Shown: positions 1 through 8,750 of the stretch, in pieces | How the letters are laid out: every line of letters begins with the position of its first letter | How positions within the stretch are numbered: position 1 is the stretch's first letter | Assembly: GCA_025355995.1 (NCBI GenBank) | Contig: JANXYQ010000018.1 | Coordinates: forward strand, 1 to 38,949 | Origin: Spirochaetaceae bacterium | GTDB lineage: Bacteria; Spirochaetota; Spirochaetia; Treponematales; Rectinemataceae | Reading direction: 5' to 3' | Length of the DNA stretch: 38,949 nucleotides | The notes under the pieces: generated by a model | Databases searched by the model: none | What the model was told of the DNA's origin: nothing | Seen by the model: the letters and a program-made list of their open reading frames with translations, nothing else | Position numbers and translations under genes: made by a program

Positions 1-198
1 GTGCTTTCCTGAGTTTATTGAATCTCGATCCGACAGAGAAACGTGTTTGGCTTAAGTCCTTTCCCACACCTGGTATGAATCGAGCCGCTTATTTGCCGGC
101 CTTCGCCTTAGGTTGAGAGAAGAGAAAACCAAGGTTCGTAACACTACCCAAGGTACGCTAAAGTTCGCGAAAGCAGGGGTCACTTCTACGCAGAATAC
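1..198. other. non-coding left edge
   Basis: No convincing gene, tRNA or repeat is seen here. It lies downstream of the UPF0303 gene on the minus strand. No stem followed by a T-run was found, so the 3' end of that operon is not defined by the sequence. Confidence 0.5.
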
Positions 199-681
199 TT
201 AATTAGCGGCTCCCAGGAACTCCCGTATGCACTCGACGACCAGGGCGTGGTCTTCTTCCTGAGGCAGGCCCGAGACGGTCACCGCGCCCACGAGGCCCGT
301 GCCCTCGAGGTTCACCGGAAAGGACCCGCCGTGCGCCGAGTACTCGAGGCCGCTGACGAAGTACTTCTCCTCGAGGCTGAGCTTCGCCAGCTTGAGCCTG
401 ACGCCGGTGAGGAAGGAGGAATGGCCGAAGCGCAGGACCGCCCTCGCCTTGCGCAGCGCCCATTGGTCGTTGTCCGCGCTGGTGCCGTCGAGGGCGCAGT
501 GGAAGAGCTGCTGCTCTCCGCGCCGAATGTCCACGGTGACCGCCTGGCCCCGCGAGCGAGCCTTCTCGGCTATCGCCGCGCCGAGGGCTATGGCCTGGGT
601 ATTGGAGAAGGAGGGGAAGCGGAGCTCGGCCTCCTGGGCCTCGATCTCGGCAATCAAGGATTCGAGCTCCGCTTCGTCCAT
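199..681 (-). CDS. UPF0303 / haem-degrading-domain (GlcG-HbpS-like) protein
   Basis: This is a 160-residue protein resembling the UPF0303 branch of the haem-degrading (DUF336, GlcG/HbpS) superfamily. It has an N-terminal helix rich in Glu and Ala, then an alpha/beta fold with the motifs WALRKARAVLRFGHSS and SAHGGSFPV, and the C-terminal ECIREFLGAAN typical of the group. The ATG at 681 overlaps the hcp stop codon by one base (TGATG). It has a GGGAGG ribosome site a few bases upstream, inside hcp, so translation is probably coupled to hcp. The longer upstream reading frame is only a shadow of hcp. Members bind haem or small ligands, and the biochemical role of UPF0303 is not settled. Its place behind hcp suggests a part in redox or nitrosative stress, which is inference. 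It ends with TAA. Confidence 0.8.
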   Translation of the reverse strand: MDEAELESLIAEIEAQEAELRFPSFSNTQAIALGAAIAEKARSRGQAVTVDIRRGEQQLFHCALDGTSADNDQWALRKARAVLRFGHSSFLTGVRLKLAKLSLEEKYFVSGLEYSAHGGSFPVNLEGTGLVGAVTVSGLPQEEDHALVVECIREFLGAAN

Positions 682-2336
682 CACTTCCCTCCCATCATCG
701 ACGCGACGTCTGCCTTCGCGTCCGTTATGCCCATGATACCGAACTTCTCCACGAGGACGCCAGCCACGCCGGGAGAGAGGAAGCCGGGCAGGGTGGGCCC
801 GAGGCGGATCTTCTTGAAGCCCAGGGAGAGGAGGGCGAGGAGGACGAGGACGGCCTTCTGCTCGTACCAGGCGATGTCGAAGGAGAGGGGCAGGTCGTTC
901 ACGTCGGCGAGGCCGAATACTTCCTTCAGCTTGAGCGCGATGAGGGCGAGGGAGTAGGAGTCGTTGCACTGCCCGGCGTCCAGGACGCGGGGGATCCCGC
1001 CTATGTCGCCCAGGCCCAGCTTGTTGTACCGGTACTTGGCGCAGCCTGCGGTGAGGATGATCGCGTCCTTCGGGAGCTCGGAGGCGACGTCGGTGTAGTA
1101 GCCCCTCGAGGAGGCCCTGCCGTCGCAGCCCGCCATCACGACGAAGCGCTTGACGTCGCCCGACTTGACCGCGGCGACTACCTTGTCCGCCAGGGCGAAG
1201 ACCTGGTCGTGGCCGAAGCCCCCGACGATCGAGCCGTTTTCCAGCTCCTCGGGAGGCTGGCAGGTCTTGGCCATGGCGATGACGGCGGAGAAGTCCTTCA
1301 TCGGGTTTCCGTTCCTGTCCGGGACCTGGGGACAGCCGTCGAAGCCCACGACGCCGGTCGTGAAGATCCTCGCCTTCTGGCTCTCCCTCGGCGGGACGAT
1401 GCAGTTGGACGTGAAGAGGACGGGGCCGTGGAATTTCTCGATCTCGGGGCCCTGGGACCACCAGGCGCCTCCGTAGTTGCCGTAGAGGTTGTCGTACTTC
1501 TCGAAGAAGGGGTAGTAGTGCGCGGGCAGCATCTCTCCGTGCGTGTACACGTCGACGCCGGTGCCCTTGGTCTGCTCGAGGAGGTCGTGCAGGTCGCGCA
1601 GGTCGTGGCCCGAAATAAGGATGCCCGGCCTGTCCCGGACGCCGGTCTTCACCGTCGTGGCGCGAGGCGAGCCGTAGGTCCCGGTGTTCGCGCCGTCGAG
1701 GAGGGCCATGGCCTCCACCCCCATCGCTCCGGTCTCGAGAACGAGGGCGGTGAGCGCGTCGGCGCCGAGGCCGTCGTCGGTGAGCTGGCCCAGGGCGCGG
1801 AGCATGAAGGAGAAGACCTTGCGCGAGGATTTCTCGAGCGCGTAGGCGTGCTCGACGTAGGCCGCGATGCCCTTGAGCCCGTAGAGCACGAGGGAGCGCA
1901 GGCTCCGGACGTCCTCGTTCTCGATCTCGAGCCAGCCGCCCTTGCCGGCCGCGGCCAGGGCGCGCACCGCGGAGGAATCGGCAGCAGAAAAAGAGGCCGC
2001 GTCGGGCACCGCGGCGGGGACTGCGCCGCCCGCGGCGGCGAAGGCGGCGCGGGCCTTGTCGCGCCTCGCAACGGCGGCGAGGATGTTAGTCACGAAATAG
2101 TCGGCGGAGAAATTGGCGTTCGTGATCGTGGCGAACAGGCACTTGTCCACGAAGAAGGCCGTGCCCTCGTCGTAGATCCCCTTCTCCTCGCCCTTGGCGG
2201 ACCAGTAGCCTATGCCCTCGCAGGCATGGATCAGGAGGTCCTGCAGGTTGGCGACCTCGTCCGTCTTGCCGCACACGCCCTTGGCCAGCGAGCAGCCGGA
2301 ATTCTTCATCGTCTCTTGGCACTGGTGGCAGAACAT
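681..2336 (-). CDS. hcp: hydroxylamine reductase (hybrid-cluster protein)
   Basis: This is a full-length hybrid-cluster protein of 551 residues. The N-terminus has the cysteine set for the cubane cluster (Cys3, Cys6, Cys15, Cys22). The hybrid-cluster ligands appear in order: HGEMLPAHYYP, FTSNCIVPP, the persulfide-site motif GCDGR, TAGCAKYRYNKL, GQCNDSYSLA and WYEQKAV. The compact N-terminal spacing resembles class I enzymes of strict anaerobes. Hcp reduces hydroxylamine to ammonia in vitro. In vivo it is linked to nitric oxide reduction and protein S-nitrosylation. No hcr reductase gene is present, so the electron donor must be encoded elsewhere. The start has AAGGAG about 9 bases upstream. 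It lies 56 bases downstream of the Rrf2 regulator gene and overlaps the next gene by one base, so it is probably the middle gene of a three-gene operon. Confidence 0.97.
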   Translation of the reverse strand: MFCHQCQETMKNSGCSLAKGVCGKTDEVANLQDLLIHACEGIGYWSAKGEEKGIYDEGTAFFVDKCLFATITNANFSADYFVTNILAAVARRDKARAAFAAAGGAVPAAVPDAASFSAADSSAVRALAAAGKGGWLEIENEDVRSLRSLVLYGLKGIAAYVEHAYALEKSSRKVFSFMLRALGQLTDDGLGADALTALVLETGAMGVEAMALLDGANTGTYGSPRATTVKTGVRDRPGILISGHDLRDLHDLLEQTKGTGVDVYTHGEMLPAHYYPFFEKYDNLYGNYGGAWWSQGPEIEKFHGPVLFTSNCIVPPRESQKARIFTTGVVGFDGCPQVPDRNGNPMKDFSAVIAMAKTCQPPEELENGSIVGGFGHDQVFALADKVVAAVKSGDVKRFVVMAGCDGRASSRGYYTDVASELPKDAIILTAGCAKYRYNKLGLGDIGGIPRVLDAGQCNDSYSLALIALKLKEVFGLADVNDLPLSFDIAWYEQKAVLVLLALLSLGFKKIRLGPTLPGFLSPGVAGVLVEKFGIMGITDAKADVASMMGGK

Positions 2337-2392
2337 CGCTCGTACTCCTTCGGCGCGCGCTCCACTCGGCGGGACCGCGTTCGCCTATATCG

Positions 2393-2800
2393 CTAGAAAC
2401 TCGCCGCGAGGGCGGAGACCGAAGTGGATTCGAGGGCGGAACGGACGGACTTCTCCACGCGCTCGCACATAACCCGGAGCGCGCATCCGCCCTTGGCGCA
2501 AACCGCCCGGCCGAAAAGGCAGTCGCGGCTCGGGAGGCGTCCCTCGACGAGCTCGATCACCTCGAGGCAGCTGATATCCGAGGCCTCGCGCGCGAGCTCG
2601 AAGCCCCCCGCCGCTCCCCGCCTCGACGAGAGCAGGCCGCCTCGGACGAGGACCTGCAGCACCTTGGCGAGGTAGCTCGGCGACACGCCGAGCTCGGCCG
2701 CGCAGTCGGCGGCGGTCACGCGGCCGCCGCCCGCCGCGGCGAGGGCGAGGGCGTGGATGGCGGCGTTGCCCTTGTCCGAGACGTTGACGATCCTATCCAC
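2393..2800 (-). CDS. Rrf2-family Fe-S transcriptional regulator
   Basis: This is a 135-residue Rrf2-type winged-helix repressor. The N-terminus has the family pattern VSDKGNAAIHAL, followed by a recognition-helix region (ELGVSPSYLAKVLQVL) and the wing RRGAAGGFELAR. Four cysteines follow in the stretch DCLFGRAVCAKGGCALRVMC. Three clustered cysteines bind the Fe-S cluster in NsrR and IscR, so redox or NO sensing is likely. I chose the GTG at 2800 because GGGGAG lies 7 bases upstream. A TTG 15 bases further up is in frame but poorly placed. It is first in the operon with hcp, as is common for NO-responsive Rrf2 regulators, and probably controls that operon and itself through the dyad at 2835-2866. 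NsrR is the closest functional analogy, but I cannot assign the subtype. Confidence 0.9.
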   Translation of the reverse strand: MDRIVNVSDKGNAAIHALALAAAGGGRVTAADCAAELGVSPSYLAKVLQVLVRGGLLSSRRGAAGGFELAREASDISCLEVIELVEGRLPSRDCLFGRAVCAKGGCALRVMCERVEKSVRSALESTSVSALAASF

Positions 2801-2834
2801 GGCGGCGCTCCCCAACCTGATCTAGATGGCGGTA

Positions 2835-2866
2835 ATTATTAGGATTCTGGAGTCCGATATAGTAAT
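2835..2866. promoter_or_regulatory. candidate Rrf2 operator (imperfect dyad)
   Basis: An imperfect dyad, GGATTC-TG-GAGTCC with AT-rich flanks, is centred near 2848. On the minus strand it reads ATATCGGACT then AATCCTAATAAT, which recalls the GACT/AGTC half-sites of IscR-like Rrf2 operators. It starts at the -10 box of the rrf2 promoter and extends into the expected start of transcription, a position suited to repression. Binding by the adjacent Rrf2 protein is inference. Confidence 0.45.
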
Positions 2867-2890
2867 AAATAAAATTCCTCCTCGAGTCAA
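2862..2890 (-). promoter_or_regulatory. sigma-70-type promoter of rrf2-hcp operon
   Basis: On the minus strand TTGACT (2890-2885) is followed by a 17-base spacer and TATTAC (2867-2862). The -35 box matches 5 of 6 consensus bases and the -10 box 4 of 6. It is about 60 bases upstream of the GTG start. Confidence 0.55.
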
Positions 2891-2925
2891 GCCCCGGGAG
2901 GGGCCGCGCGCTGTACATTAGCCTC

Positions 2926-3669
2926 ATGAGCCTATATGAGACCCTCGCGCCCCTGTACGACCAGCTCTTCCCGGTCGACCCCGCGGCCGCGCCCTTCCTG
3001 GATTCCCTGGTCCCCGGCGCGGGGCGGACGCGCCGCGCGCTCGACTCCGGCTGCGCGACGGGGGGCCACGCTATCGCCCTCGCGGATCTCGCCTGGTACG
3101 CGGTCGGCATCGATTCCGAGGCGGGCATGATCTCTCGCGCGCGTACCCGCGTCGCGAGTACGCGCGTCGCGAACGGGAGCGCGACCTTCATCGAGGCCGA
3201 CCTGCTCGAAATCGGAGAACGCTTCAGTAACTGCCTCTTCGACCTTATACTCTGCCTCGGCAACACCCTCCCCCACCTCCCCGGCTCGGGGGCGGCCTCC
3301 TTCCTTTCGCAGGCCCGCGGCCTGCTCTCGCCCGGAGGCGCCCTCGTGATCCAGGCGCTCAACTTCTCCTACCCGGGCGTCGGCCCCGGCTTCGCCTTCC
3401 CCGAGCTATCCGCCGGGGCGGCGGTCATGCGCCGGAGCTACCGAGCTCCGCCGAGCGACCGGCCCGACTCCTTACGCTTCGTCGTCGAGCTCGAGAGCGG
3501 CGGGCGCGCTCAGTCCGGCGAGACGCTGCTGACGCCCCTTAAGCCCCGACGCCTCGCTTCCCTCCTCGGCGAGGCGGGCTTCGGGAACCTAGCCAGCCAC
3601 CCTGGATGGGACGGCCGCCTCTTCGATGAGGCCAGGGACCTCTTCTACGTCGCCGTCGCGCGGGCTTGA
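2926..3669 (+). CDS. class I SAM-dependent methyltransferase
   Basis: This is a 247-residue methyltransferase with a Rossmann-type SAM fold. Motif I is [15 protein letters not shown] (about residues 39-53), with an acidic residue ending the second strand (VGIDSE). [14 protein letters not shown] is the motif IV region and [15 protein letters not shown] the post-motif strand. This layout is typical of the methyltransferase 11/25 families, for which the substrate cannot be read from sequence. The gene diverges from the Rrf2-hcp operon with 125 bases between the starts. No clear ribosome site precedes the ATG. Its last 81 bases overlap the 3' end of the convergent chemoreceptor gene. Substrate and pathway are unknown. 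Confidence 0.85.
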   Translation: MSLYETLAPLYDQLFPVDPAAAPFLDSLVPGAGRTRRALDSGCATGGHAIALADLAWYAVGIDSEAGMISRARTRVASTRVANGSATFIEADLLEIGERFSNCLFDLILCLGNTLPHLPGSGAASFLSQARGLLSPGGALVIQALNFSYPGVGPGFAFPELSAGAAVMRRSYRAPPSDRPDSLRFVVELESGGRAQSGETLLTPLKPRRLASLLGEAGFGNLASHPGWDGRLFDEARDLFYVAVARA

Positions 3670-5595
3670 GCTCCGCCCGCTTCGACCGGTTCGGCCCGGG
3701 CGGCCCCTCGCCCTCGACGTTCCGTCGCGCCGATCCGAGTCCGGCTCGATCGCCCATCCTTCCTCGTCGCCGCGGTCTTCCCCGGTCTTGAAGAAGGCGA
3801 TCGCGTTCGTCAGGAGCTCGGCCTGGCTGGCCAGCTCCTCCGCCGTGCTCGCGAGCTCCTCCGCCGTCGTCGAATTGCGCTGAACCACCTCGTCGAACTG
3901 CTGCACCGCGGTCGCGATATGCTCCGTGCCCACGGACTGCTCGCGGGTGGCGCTGGCGATCTCCTCGGCGAGCTCCGCCGTCTTGTGGATATCGGGCAGG
4001 AGTCCGTCCAGGCGCTTTCCAGCCTCTTCGGCCCTGTTCACGCTGAGGGCGGCGAGTTCCGTGATCTCCCGGGCCGCGGTGGCGCTGCGCTCTGCCAGCT
4101 TCCGGACCTCGCTCGCGACGACCGCGAAGCCCTTGCCGGCCTCGCCCGCCCTCGCCGCCTCTATCGCGGCGTTCAGCGCGAGGAGGTTCGTCTGCCTCGC
4201 TATCTCCTCGACGATCACGATGCGGCTCTTGATGTCGCGCATATGGACGGCGGTCTCCTTGACTACCGCGCTCGAGCCCTCGGCCTCCAGGCCGACTTTC
4301 TTGGCGAGCTTGTCGGCTCCGCCCGAAGAATCGGCGTTCTGCCTCGCGGTGGAAGCCTGCTGCTCGGCGGAGGCCGAGAGCTCCTCGACGCCGGCTGCCT
4401 GCTCGCTCGCGCCGCTCGAGACGCTCTCCGCAGTCGCCGAGAGCTCCTCGGCGCCGGCGGAGACCTGGGTCGCGGCCTCGGCGATCTGGATGACTATTCC
4501 GGCGAGGGTCTCCCTCGTCGTCTCCGCGGCGTTGACCGCCATGCCTATCTCGTCCGTCCGGCGCGAGGCCTTCGCCAGCTTGCCTGCGGAATCCCCATCG
4601 ACCCTGAGCTCGCCGCGCGCCAGGCGCTCCACCGTCGAGGTCACGATCATCACCGGCCCGGTTATATACCTGCCGAGGACGCTCGAGGCCAGGACGGCAA
4701 TGCCGAGGGCCAGGACGAATACGATCAGCAGGTTCTGGACGAGTGCGACCGATTCCTTGTTCAGCTCGACGGTCGGGATCGTGATTCCCATGCGCCACTC
4801 GGGCACGCCGGGCACCGCCTTGGCGAACATGGTGATCGCGGTGCCGTCGGGCTTCGTATAGTGGGTCATCGCGGAATCCGAGGCCAGGGCGGCCTGGGCG
4901 GCGGTATCGAGCCCTACCCATCCGTCCTTCGCCGAGTTGAGCATGTCGAGCTTCAGCACGTAGTCCTTGTTCCTGTGGGCGATGATGATGCCGCGCCTGT
5001 CCATGATGTAGGCATAGCCCTTGTCGCCCATCGTTATGCCAGAGACGTAGGCGCTGAAGTAGTCGATCGAGATCACCGCGCCGACGAGGCCCCCGAGCTT
5101 CCCCTTCGGGCCGGCGAAGGGACGGGCGAGGACGAGCACGGGCTGGCCGTCCACCTTTGAGAGGACGGCGTCGGAAACCACCCGCGCCTTTCCTCCCGTC
5201 ATGATATCCTTGAAGTACTCCCTATCGGATATGTTACCTGCGGCCCCGTCCGAGGTATAGAACCTTCCCGACGGCCCCGCCCACAATACGTAGCGGATCT
5301 CGGGCGGCAGGCTCGCCTTCTGGCCTCGCACGAAGGAATCTACGGTCGCCGCGCCCTCGACCATGTCGGGGTCGTTCGCGATGAAGTCGAGCTGGAGGAA
5401 GGCTTTTTCCGCCAGGCGGCCCAGCTCGGCGGCCCGGGCGGCGACGATCGCCTTCGCGTCCCGCGAAGTGAGGTCCACGGTCACTCGGTGCGCGACTATC
5501 GCGACGGAGACGGCCGAGGCGGCGAGGACGACAGTGACGAGGGCGGTGACGACGAGCGCGACCTTGGTCGCCAGGTGCGTACGCTTTTTAGTCAT
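3589..5595 (-). CDS. methyl-accepting chemotaxis protein, dCache sensor (MCP1)
   Basis: This is a 668-residue transmembrane chemoreceptor. TM1 spans about residues 11-35, a periplasmic double-Cache (dCache_1) domain about 40-275, TM2 about 286-308, then HAMP to about 361. The cytoplasmic signalling coiled coil is centred on the hairpin tip [20 protein letters not shown]. The signalling region is colinear with the receptor at 5881-7848. The ATG at 5595 has GGAAGAG just upstream. After the coiled coil ends at about residue 604 there is a 64-residue polar tail, rich in Arg/Gly/Ser and then acidic. Its last 26 codons overlap the convergent methyltransferase gene. The tail has no CheR-binding pentapeptide and looks like a 3' extension. 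dCache domains usually bind amino acids, organic acids or other small molecules, so the ligand is not predictable. Confidence 0.93.
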   Translation of the reverse strand: MTKKRTHLATKVALVVTALVTVVLAASAVSVAIVAHRVTVDLTSRDAKAIVAARAAELGRLAEKAFLQLDFIANDPDMVEGAATVDSFVRGQKASLPPEIRYVLWAGPSGRFYTSDGAAGNISDREYFKDIMTGGKARVVSDAVLSKVDGQPVLVLARPFAGPKGKLGGLVGAVISIDYFSAYVSGITMGDKGYAYIMDRRGIIIAHRNKDYVLKLDMLNSAKDGWVGLDTAAQAALASDSAMTHYTKPDGTAITMFAKAVPGVPEWRMGITIPTVELNKESVALVQNLLIVFVLALGIAVLASSVLGRYITGPVMIVTSTVERLARGELRVDGDSAGKLAKASRRTDEIGMAVNAAETTRETLAGIVIQIAEAATQVSAGAEELSATAESVSSGASEQAAGVEELSASAEQQASTARQNADSSGGADKLAKKVGLEAEGSSAVVKETAVHMRDIKSRIVIVEEIARQTNLLALNAAIEAARAGEAGKGFAVVASEVRKLAERSATAAREITELAALSVNRAEEAGKRLDGLLPDIHKTAELAEEIASATREQSVGTEHIATAVQQFDEVVQRNSTTAEELASTAEELASQAELLTNAIAFFKTGEDRGDEEGWAIEPDSDRRDGTSRARGRPGRTGRSGRSSSPRDGDVEEVPGLIEEAAVPSRVAG

Positions 5596-5880
5596 AGGGA
5601 CTCTTCCTTTTTTTACGATCGGCCGAGAAGAGCCTCCGCCGATCCCGTAAGGGATCGGCGAAAAGGAGCCGAAGCGCGGCCACCGCGCCGTTCCGAGGCT
5701 CGTCCGTTCGAAAGTCGTATCACCCGCGCGAGGGAAGGAAGAGCGAAGATGCCGCGCCGAGGCGCTCCGGGCGATTTTTAACCATACTAAAAGCTTAGGT
5801 CATGAATCGCCTTTGTCAACAGCGGGGGAGCGGGGTTTCTCGATAGGAACCGCGGCTCCCTTTTATTGACAGTGATATAT
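5596..5880. other. intergenic region between the two dCache receptors
   Basis: These 285 bases carry no gene. On the minus strand they hold a TTGACA at 5818-5813 without a convincing -10 box, a long GC-rich leader, and the hairpin at 5637-5660. A weaker dyad around 5824-5862 (GGGAGC...GCTCCC) follows the upstream receptor's stop codon but has no T-run. I looked for a GEMM cyclic-di-GMP riboswitch, which often precedes chemoreceptor genes, and did not find its conserved core. Confidence 0.4.
5637..5660 (-). repeat. perfect hairpin in MCP1 leader
   Basis: CGCCGATCCC and GGGATCGGCG form a perfect 10-bp inverted repeat with a 4-base loop, about 40-65 bases upstream of the MCP1 start codon. No T-run follows on either strand. 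It could be an mRNA structure or a protein site; the function is unknown. Confidence 0.5.
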
Positions 5881-7848
5881 TTAAAACTCCTCGAAATCTG
5901 AATCCGAGCTCTCCTCGGCAGTCTTGGGCAGGGGAGCGATCGCCCTGCTGGGCGCGCGGGCCTTGGCGACCTCGCCTGTCTTTGCCGCGCTAGCTTTCAC
6001 CAACCGCGGCTTCGCGACGCGCCTCTCCTCCGTCCCGACCTTGAAGAACCCGATGGTCTCGGCCAGCTTCGTCGCCTGGCCGGCGAGCTCCTCCGAGGTG
6101 GCGGCCAGCTCCTCCGAACTCGAGGCGTTCTGCTGGACCACCATGTCCATCTGCGTCACGCCCTTGGACAGCTGCTCGGCCCCGCTCGACTGCTCCCTGG
6201 ATGCGGCCGCGATCTCCTGGATCAGCTCGGCGGTCTTCCTGATATCCGGGACGAGCTCCTCCAGGCGCTTGCCTGCCTCGCCGGCCACGGTGACGCTCTT
6301 GGCCGACAGCTCGTTGATCTCGCCGGCGGCGGTAGCGGAGCGCTCCGCCAGCTTGCGGACCTCGCTCGCGACCACGGCGAAGCCCTTGCCCGCCTCGCCA
6401 GCCCGCGCCGCCTCGATGGCGGCGTTGAGGGCGAGGAGGTTGGTCTGCCTCGCGATCTCTTCGATTATGGAGATCCTCGACGCGATCTCCTTCATGCTCG
6501 CGACTGTCTGGCCGACCGCCTTCCCGGATTCCTCCGCGTTCGTGGCGACGCGACGGGAGAGGGCGTCCGCCTGCGTCGTGTTGTCGGCGTTCTGCCTGAT
6601 CGTCGACGCGAGCTCCTCCACCGAGGCGGAGAGCTCCTCGATGCTCGCCGCCTGCTCGTTGGAGCCCTGGGCCAGCCCCTGCGCCATCTCGGAGAGCTGC
6701 TCCGAGCCCGTGGAAACCTGACCCGACGAGCTGGAGATGTCGCCCGTAATGGAGACGAGGCTCGCGATGAGGCCGTCGATGGAAACGCCCACCGAGCCGA
6801 TCTCGTCGTTCCTGGCGGCGATCTTCCTCATGTCGGCCCGGTCGATCCCGGGCAGGCCGAGGTCTCCCTCGGACAGGAGACCCATTGCCTGCACGACCAG
6901 CGCGAGCGGCTTCACGATAGAACGCCCGATCAATATCGAGACGAGGATCGCGATCAGAACGCCCGCCCCGAGCGCCACGTAGAGAAGGGCTAGGAGGGCG
7001 TCCCTGGTGGCGTTGACTTCCTTGACCGGCACCGCGAGGCCTAGGCTCCAGCCCGGGCTGTTCGCGACCGGAGAGAAGAAGGAAATAACGTCCGTGCCGT
7101 CGGGCTTATGGTACTGCATCGCCCCTGCCTGGCCCGCCTGCATGGCCTTGCCCACGGCGTCCAGGCCTTTCCACCCGTCCTTCGCGGACTCGAGGAAATT
7201 GAGCTTGAGGATGAGATCCTTGTTCGGGTGCGCGATGATCAACGAGCGTCGGTCCACCAAATAGGCATAGCCGGTGACCCCGATCTTGACATCCGCCACG
7301 ATGGCGCTCAGCACCTCGGCCTTCATCTCGAAGGCCACGAGGCCGCCCACGGTCCCGTCGGCCTTCTTGACCGCCTTGGCGAGGACGACTACCGGCACGC
7401 CCAAGGACTTGGAGATAGCCTCGTCGGCGATGACATAGTCGACTCCGTTCTTCATGATCTCGGCGAAGTAGGCCCTGTCCCCGATATTCCCTTGGCCGTT
7501 CGCCGTCGTGAAGTAGGAGCCGTCGGGATAGGCGAAAATCATGTCGCCGCCCTCGGTGGAAGTGGCCTTCACGTATTCCTTGAGCGCCGCCTCGACTCCC
7601 TTCCTGTCGCCGGCGCGGACCTGGGGCGAGGCAGCCACGAGGTCGAGCTGGGAGCGGAGCTTGTCCAGGAGTTGGCCCATCTCGTCCGAGCGGGCGTTCG
7701 AGATCTGCAGGTTCTCGTCCCTCACGAGAGAGGCGATAGCCGTCGACAGCCTTAGGCCGATGACGAGGGTGATGAGTCCGAGCAAGAGGGCGACCATGAT
7801 ACTGACGATCGCGGCGATGCGGAGCGAAAGGGAAAAGCTCTTCTTCAT
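5881..7848 (-). CDS. methyl-accepting chemotaxis protein, dCache sensor (MCP2)
   Basis: This is a 655-residue chemoreceptor with the same plan as its neighbour. TM1 is at about residues 10-33. A dCache sensor carries the typical strand pattern [20 protein letters not shown] and the membrane-proximal [21 protein letters not shown]2 lies near residues 283-306, followed by HAMP and a long signalling hairpin with tip [21 protein letters not shown] flexible linker rich in Lys/Ala/Pro leads to the C-terminus, which ends DSDFEEF. DFEEF fits the CheR/CheB-tethering pentapeptide form (aromatic-x-x-aromatic), so this receptor could tether adaptation enzymes for other receptors. The start is well supported by AAGGAGGGGTT directly upstream of the ATG. 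It lies 95 bases downstream of ymdB with an intervening dyad. Confidence 0.94.
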   Translation of the reverse strand: MKKSFSLSLRIAAIVSIMVALLLGLITLVIGLRLSTAIASLVRDENLQISNARSDEMGQLLDKLRSQLDLVAASPQVRAGDRKGVEAALKEYVKATSTEGGDMIFAYPDGSYFTTANGQGNIGDRAYFAEIMKNGVDYVIADEAISKSLGVPVVVLAKAVKKADGTVGGLVAFEMKAEVLSAIVADVKIGVTGYAYLVDRRSLIIAHPNKDLILKLNFLESAKDGWKGLDAVGKAMQAGQAGAMQYHKPDGTDVISFFSPVANSPGWSLGLAVPVKEVNATRDALLALLYVALGAGVLIAILVSILIGRSIVKPLALVVQAMGLLSEGDLGLPGIDRADMRKIAARNDEIGSVGVSIDGLIASLVSITGDISSSSGQVSTGSEQLSEMAQGLAQGSNEQAASIEELSASVEELASTIRQNADNTTQADALSRRVATNAEESGKAVGQTVASMKEIASRISIIEEIARQTNLLALNAAIEAARAGEAGKGFAVVASEVRKLAERSATAAGEINELSAKSVTVAGEAGKRLEELVPDIRKTAELIQEIAAASREQSSGAEQLSKGVTQMDMVVQQNASSSEELAATSEELAGQATKLAETIGFFKVGTEERRVAKPRLVKASAAKTGEVAKARAPSRAIAPLPKTAEESSDSDFEEF

Positions 7849-7858
7849 AACCCCTCCT

Positions 7859-7872
7859 TACAAATCTGTAAA
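7859..7872. repeat. small dyad TTACA-N4-TGTAA upstream of MCP2
   Basis: TTACA and TGTAA form a perfect 5-bp dyad with 4 bases between, immediately upstream of the MCP2 ribosome site. It could be an operator or a weak hairpin that hides the ribosome site. Such short dyads also arise by chance. Confidence 0.25.
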
Positions 7873-7914
7873 CGAGTTTTTACTTGCTGGGGTCGAATAA
7901 GTACCTATGCCGAA

Positions 7915-7944
7915 ATTTGACGCATGGCCCGAGGATTGTCAAAT
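7915..7944 (-). repeat. inverted repeat at ymdB 3' end / MCP2 upstream region
   Basis: ATTTGAC and GTCAAAT form a perfect 7-bp inverted repeat with a 16-base spacer. It starts at the last base of the ymdB stop codon and contains a TTGACA that could serve as a -35 box for MCP2 transcription. It has only TTT after it on the minus strand, so it is a poor terminator. A regulatory site is possible. Confidence 0.3.
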
Positions 7945-8735
7945 CAGGCGCGGATCCTCTCCACCGAGAGGCAGCGCCTCGTCTCCGGATCGATGCTGAA
8001 AAGCACGCCCGAGATGAAGGCGTCGCCGTCGGCGGACTCCATCTTGATCGGCATCTGGGTGAGCCCGCGCCGGACGCAGATATCGATCTTGACGCCGATG
8101 ACGGAATCCAAGGGGCCGCTCATACCGATGTCGGTGATGTAACCCGTCCCCTTGGGGAGGATACGCTCGTCGGCCGTCTGCACGTGGGTGTGCGTCCCGG
8201 CGATCGCGGCGACTCGGCCGTCGAGGTAGAAGCCGAGGGCTTCCTTCTCCCCGACGGACTCGGCGTGGAAGTCGACGAGGACTATCGCCCCCGGGGCCTC
8301 CGCCTCTATCGCAGCGAGCTCGGCGTCGGCCGTGCGGAAGGGGCAGTCGATAGGCGACATGCCCTCGCGCCCCTGCAGGTTCAGCACCGCCCAGCTCTCG
8401 CCGCACGACTCGAGTACCGCCCGCCCGGCGCCGGCCGCCCCAGGGGGGTAGTTGGCTGGCCTGAGGAGCCTGGGAGTCGCCGCGAGGAGCTCCGCCGAGC
8501 CCGGCCGCTCCCAGACGTGGTTGCCCGTGGTGATCACCTGGACGCCTATGGAGAAGAGGCGGTCCGCCTCCTCCTTGCCGATCCCGAAGCCGCCCATCGC
8601 GTTCTCGCCGTTCGCGATCACGATATCGGCGCCGGTCGACCTGACGAGGGGGCCCAAGCCGGCGAAGAGGGCCTTCAGGCCCGGCTGACCGATAACGTCT
8701 CCGATCATCAAGGCCTTGACCACCGACTGCGACAC
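7944..8735 (-). CDS. ymdB: YmdB-type metallophosphoesterase (TIGR00282 family)
   Basis: This is a 263-residue calcineurin-like phosphoesterase of the TIGR00282/YmdB family, matching the family length. Metal-site motifs are IGDVIGQPG at the N-terminus, ANGENAMGG, TTGNHVWE, VDFHAES and GTHTHVQTAD. B. subtilis YmdB hydrolyses 2',3'-cyclic AMP and affects biofilm and motility decisions. It lies directly downstream of rny in B. subtilis. Here it is also downstream of rny on the same strand, but a broken gene and a terminator separate them. I chose the GTG at 8735 because GGAGG is 6 bases upstream and the protein then begins MSQSVVKALMIGDV. Reading frames running further upstream belong to the remains of the neighbouring gene. 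Confidence 0.93.
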   Translation of the reverse strand: MSQSVVKALMIGDVIGQPGLKALFAGLGPLVRSTGADIVIANGENAMGGFGIGKEEADRLFSIGVQVITTGNHVWERPGSAELLAATPRLLRPANYPPGAAGAGRAVLESCGESWAVLNLQGREGMSPIDCPFRTADAELAAIEAEAPGAIVLVDFHAESVGEKEALGFYLDGRVAAIAGTHTHVQTADERILPKGTGYITDIGMSGPLDSVIGVKIDICVRRGLTQMPIKMESADGDAFISGVLFSIDPETRRCLSVERIRA

Positions 8736-8750
8736 CTGGTACCTCCGCGA

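Noticed and set aside
1-198. tRNA or other structured RNA at the left edge
   Set aside because: No cloverleaf or conserved T-loop sequence could be found by eye.
199-1461. A 420-residue minus-strand frame extending the UPF0303 gene
   Set aside because: Beyond the ATG at 681 it is an Arg-rich shadow of hcp in another frame.
5596-5830. GEMM-type c-di-GMP riboswitch in the MCP1 leader
   Set aside because: The leader has a hairpin but not the conserved GEMM core or its tetraloop receptor pattern.
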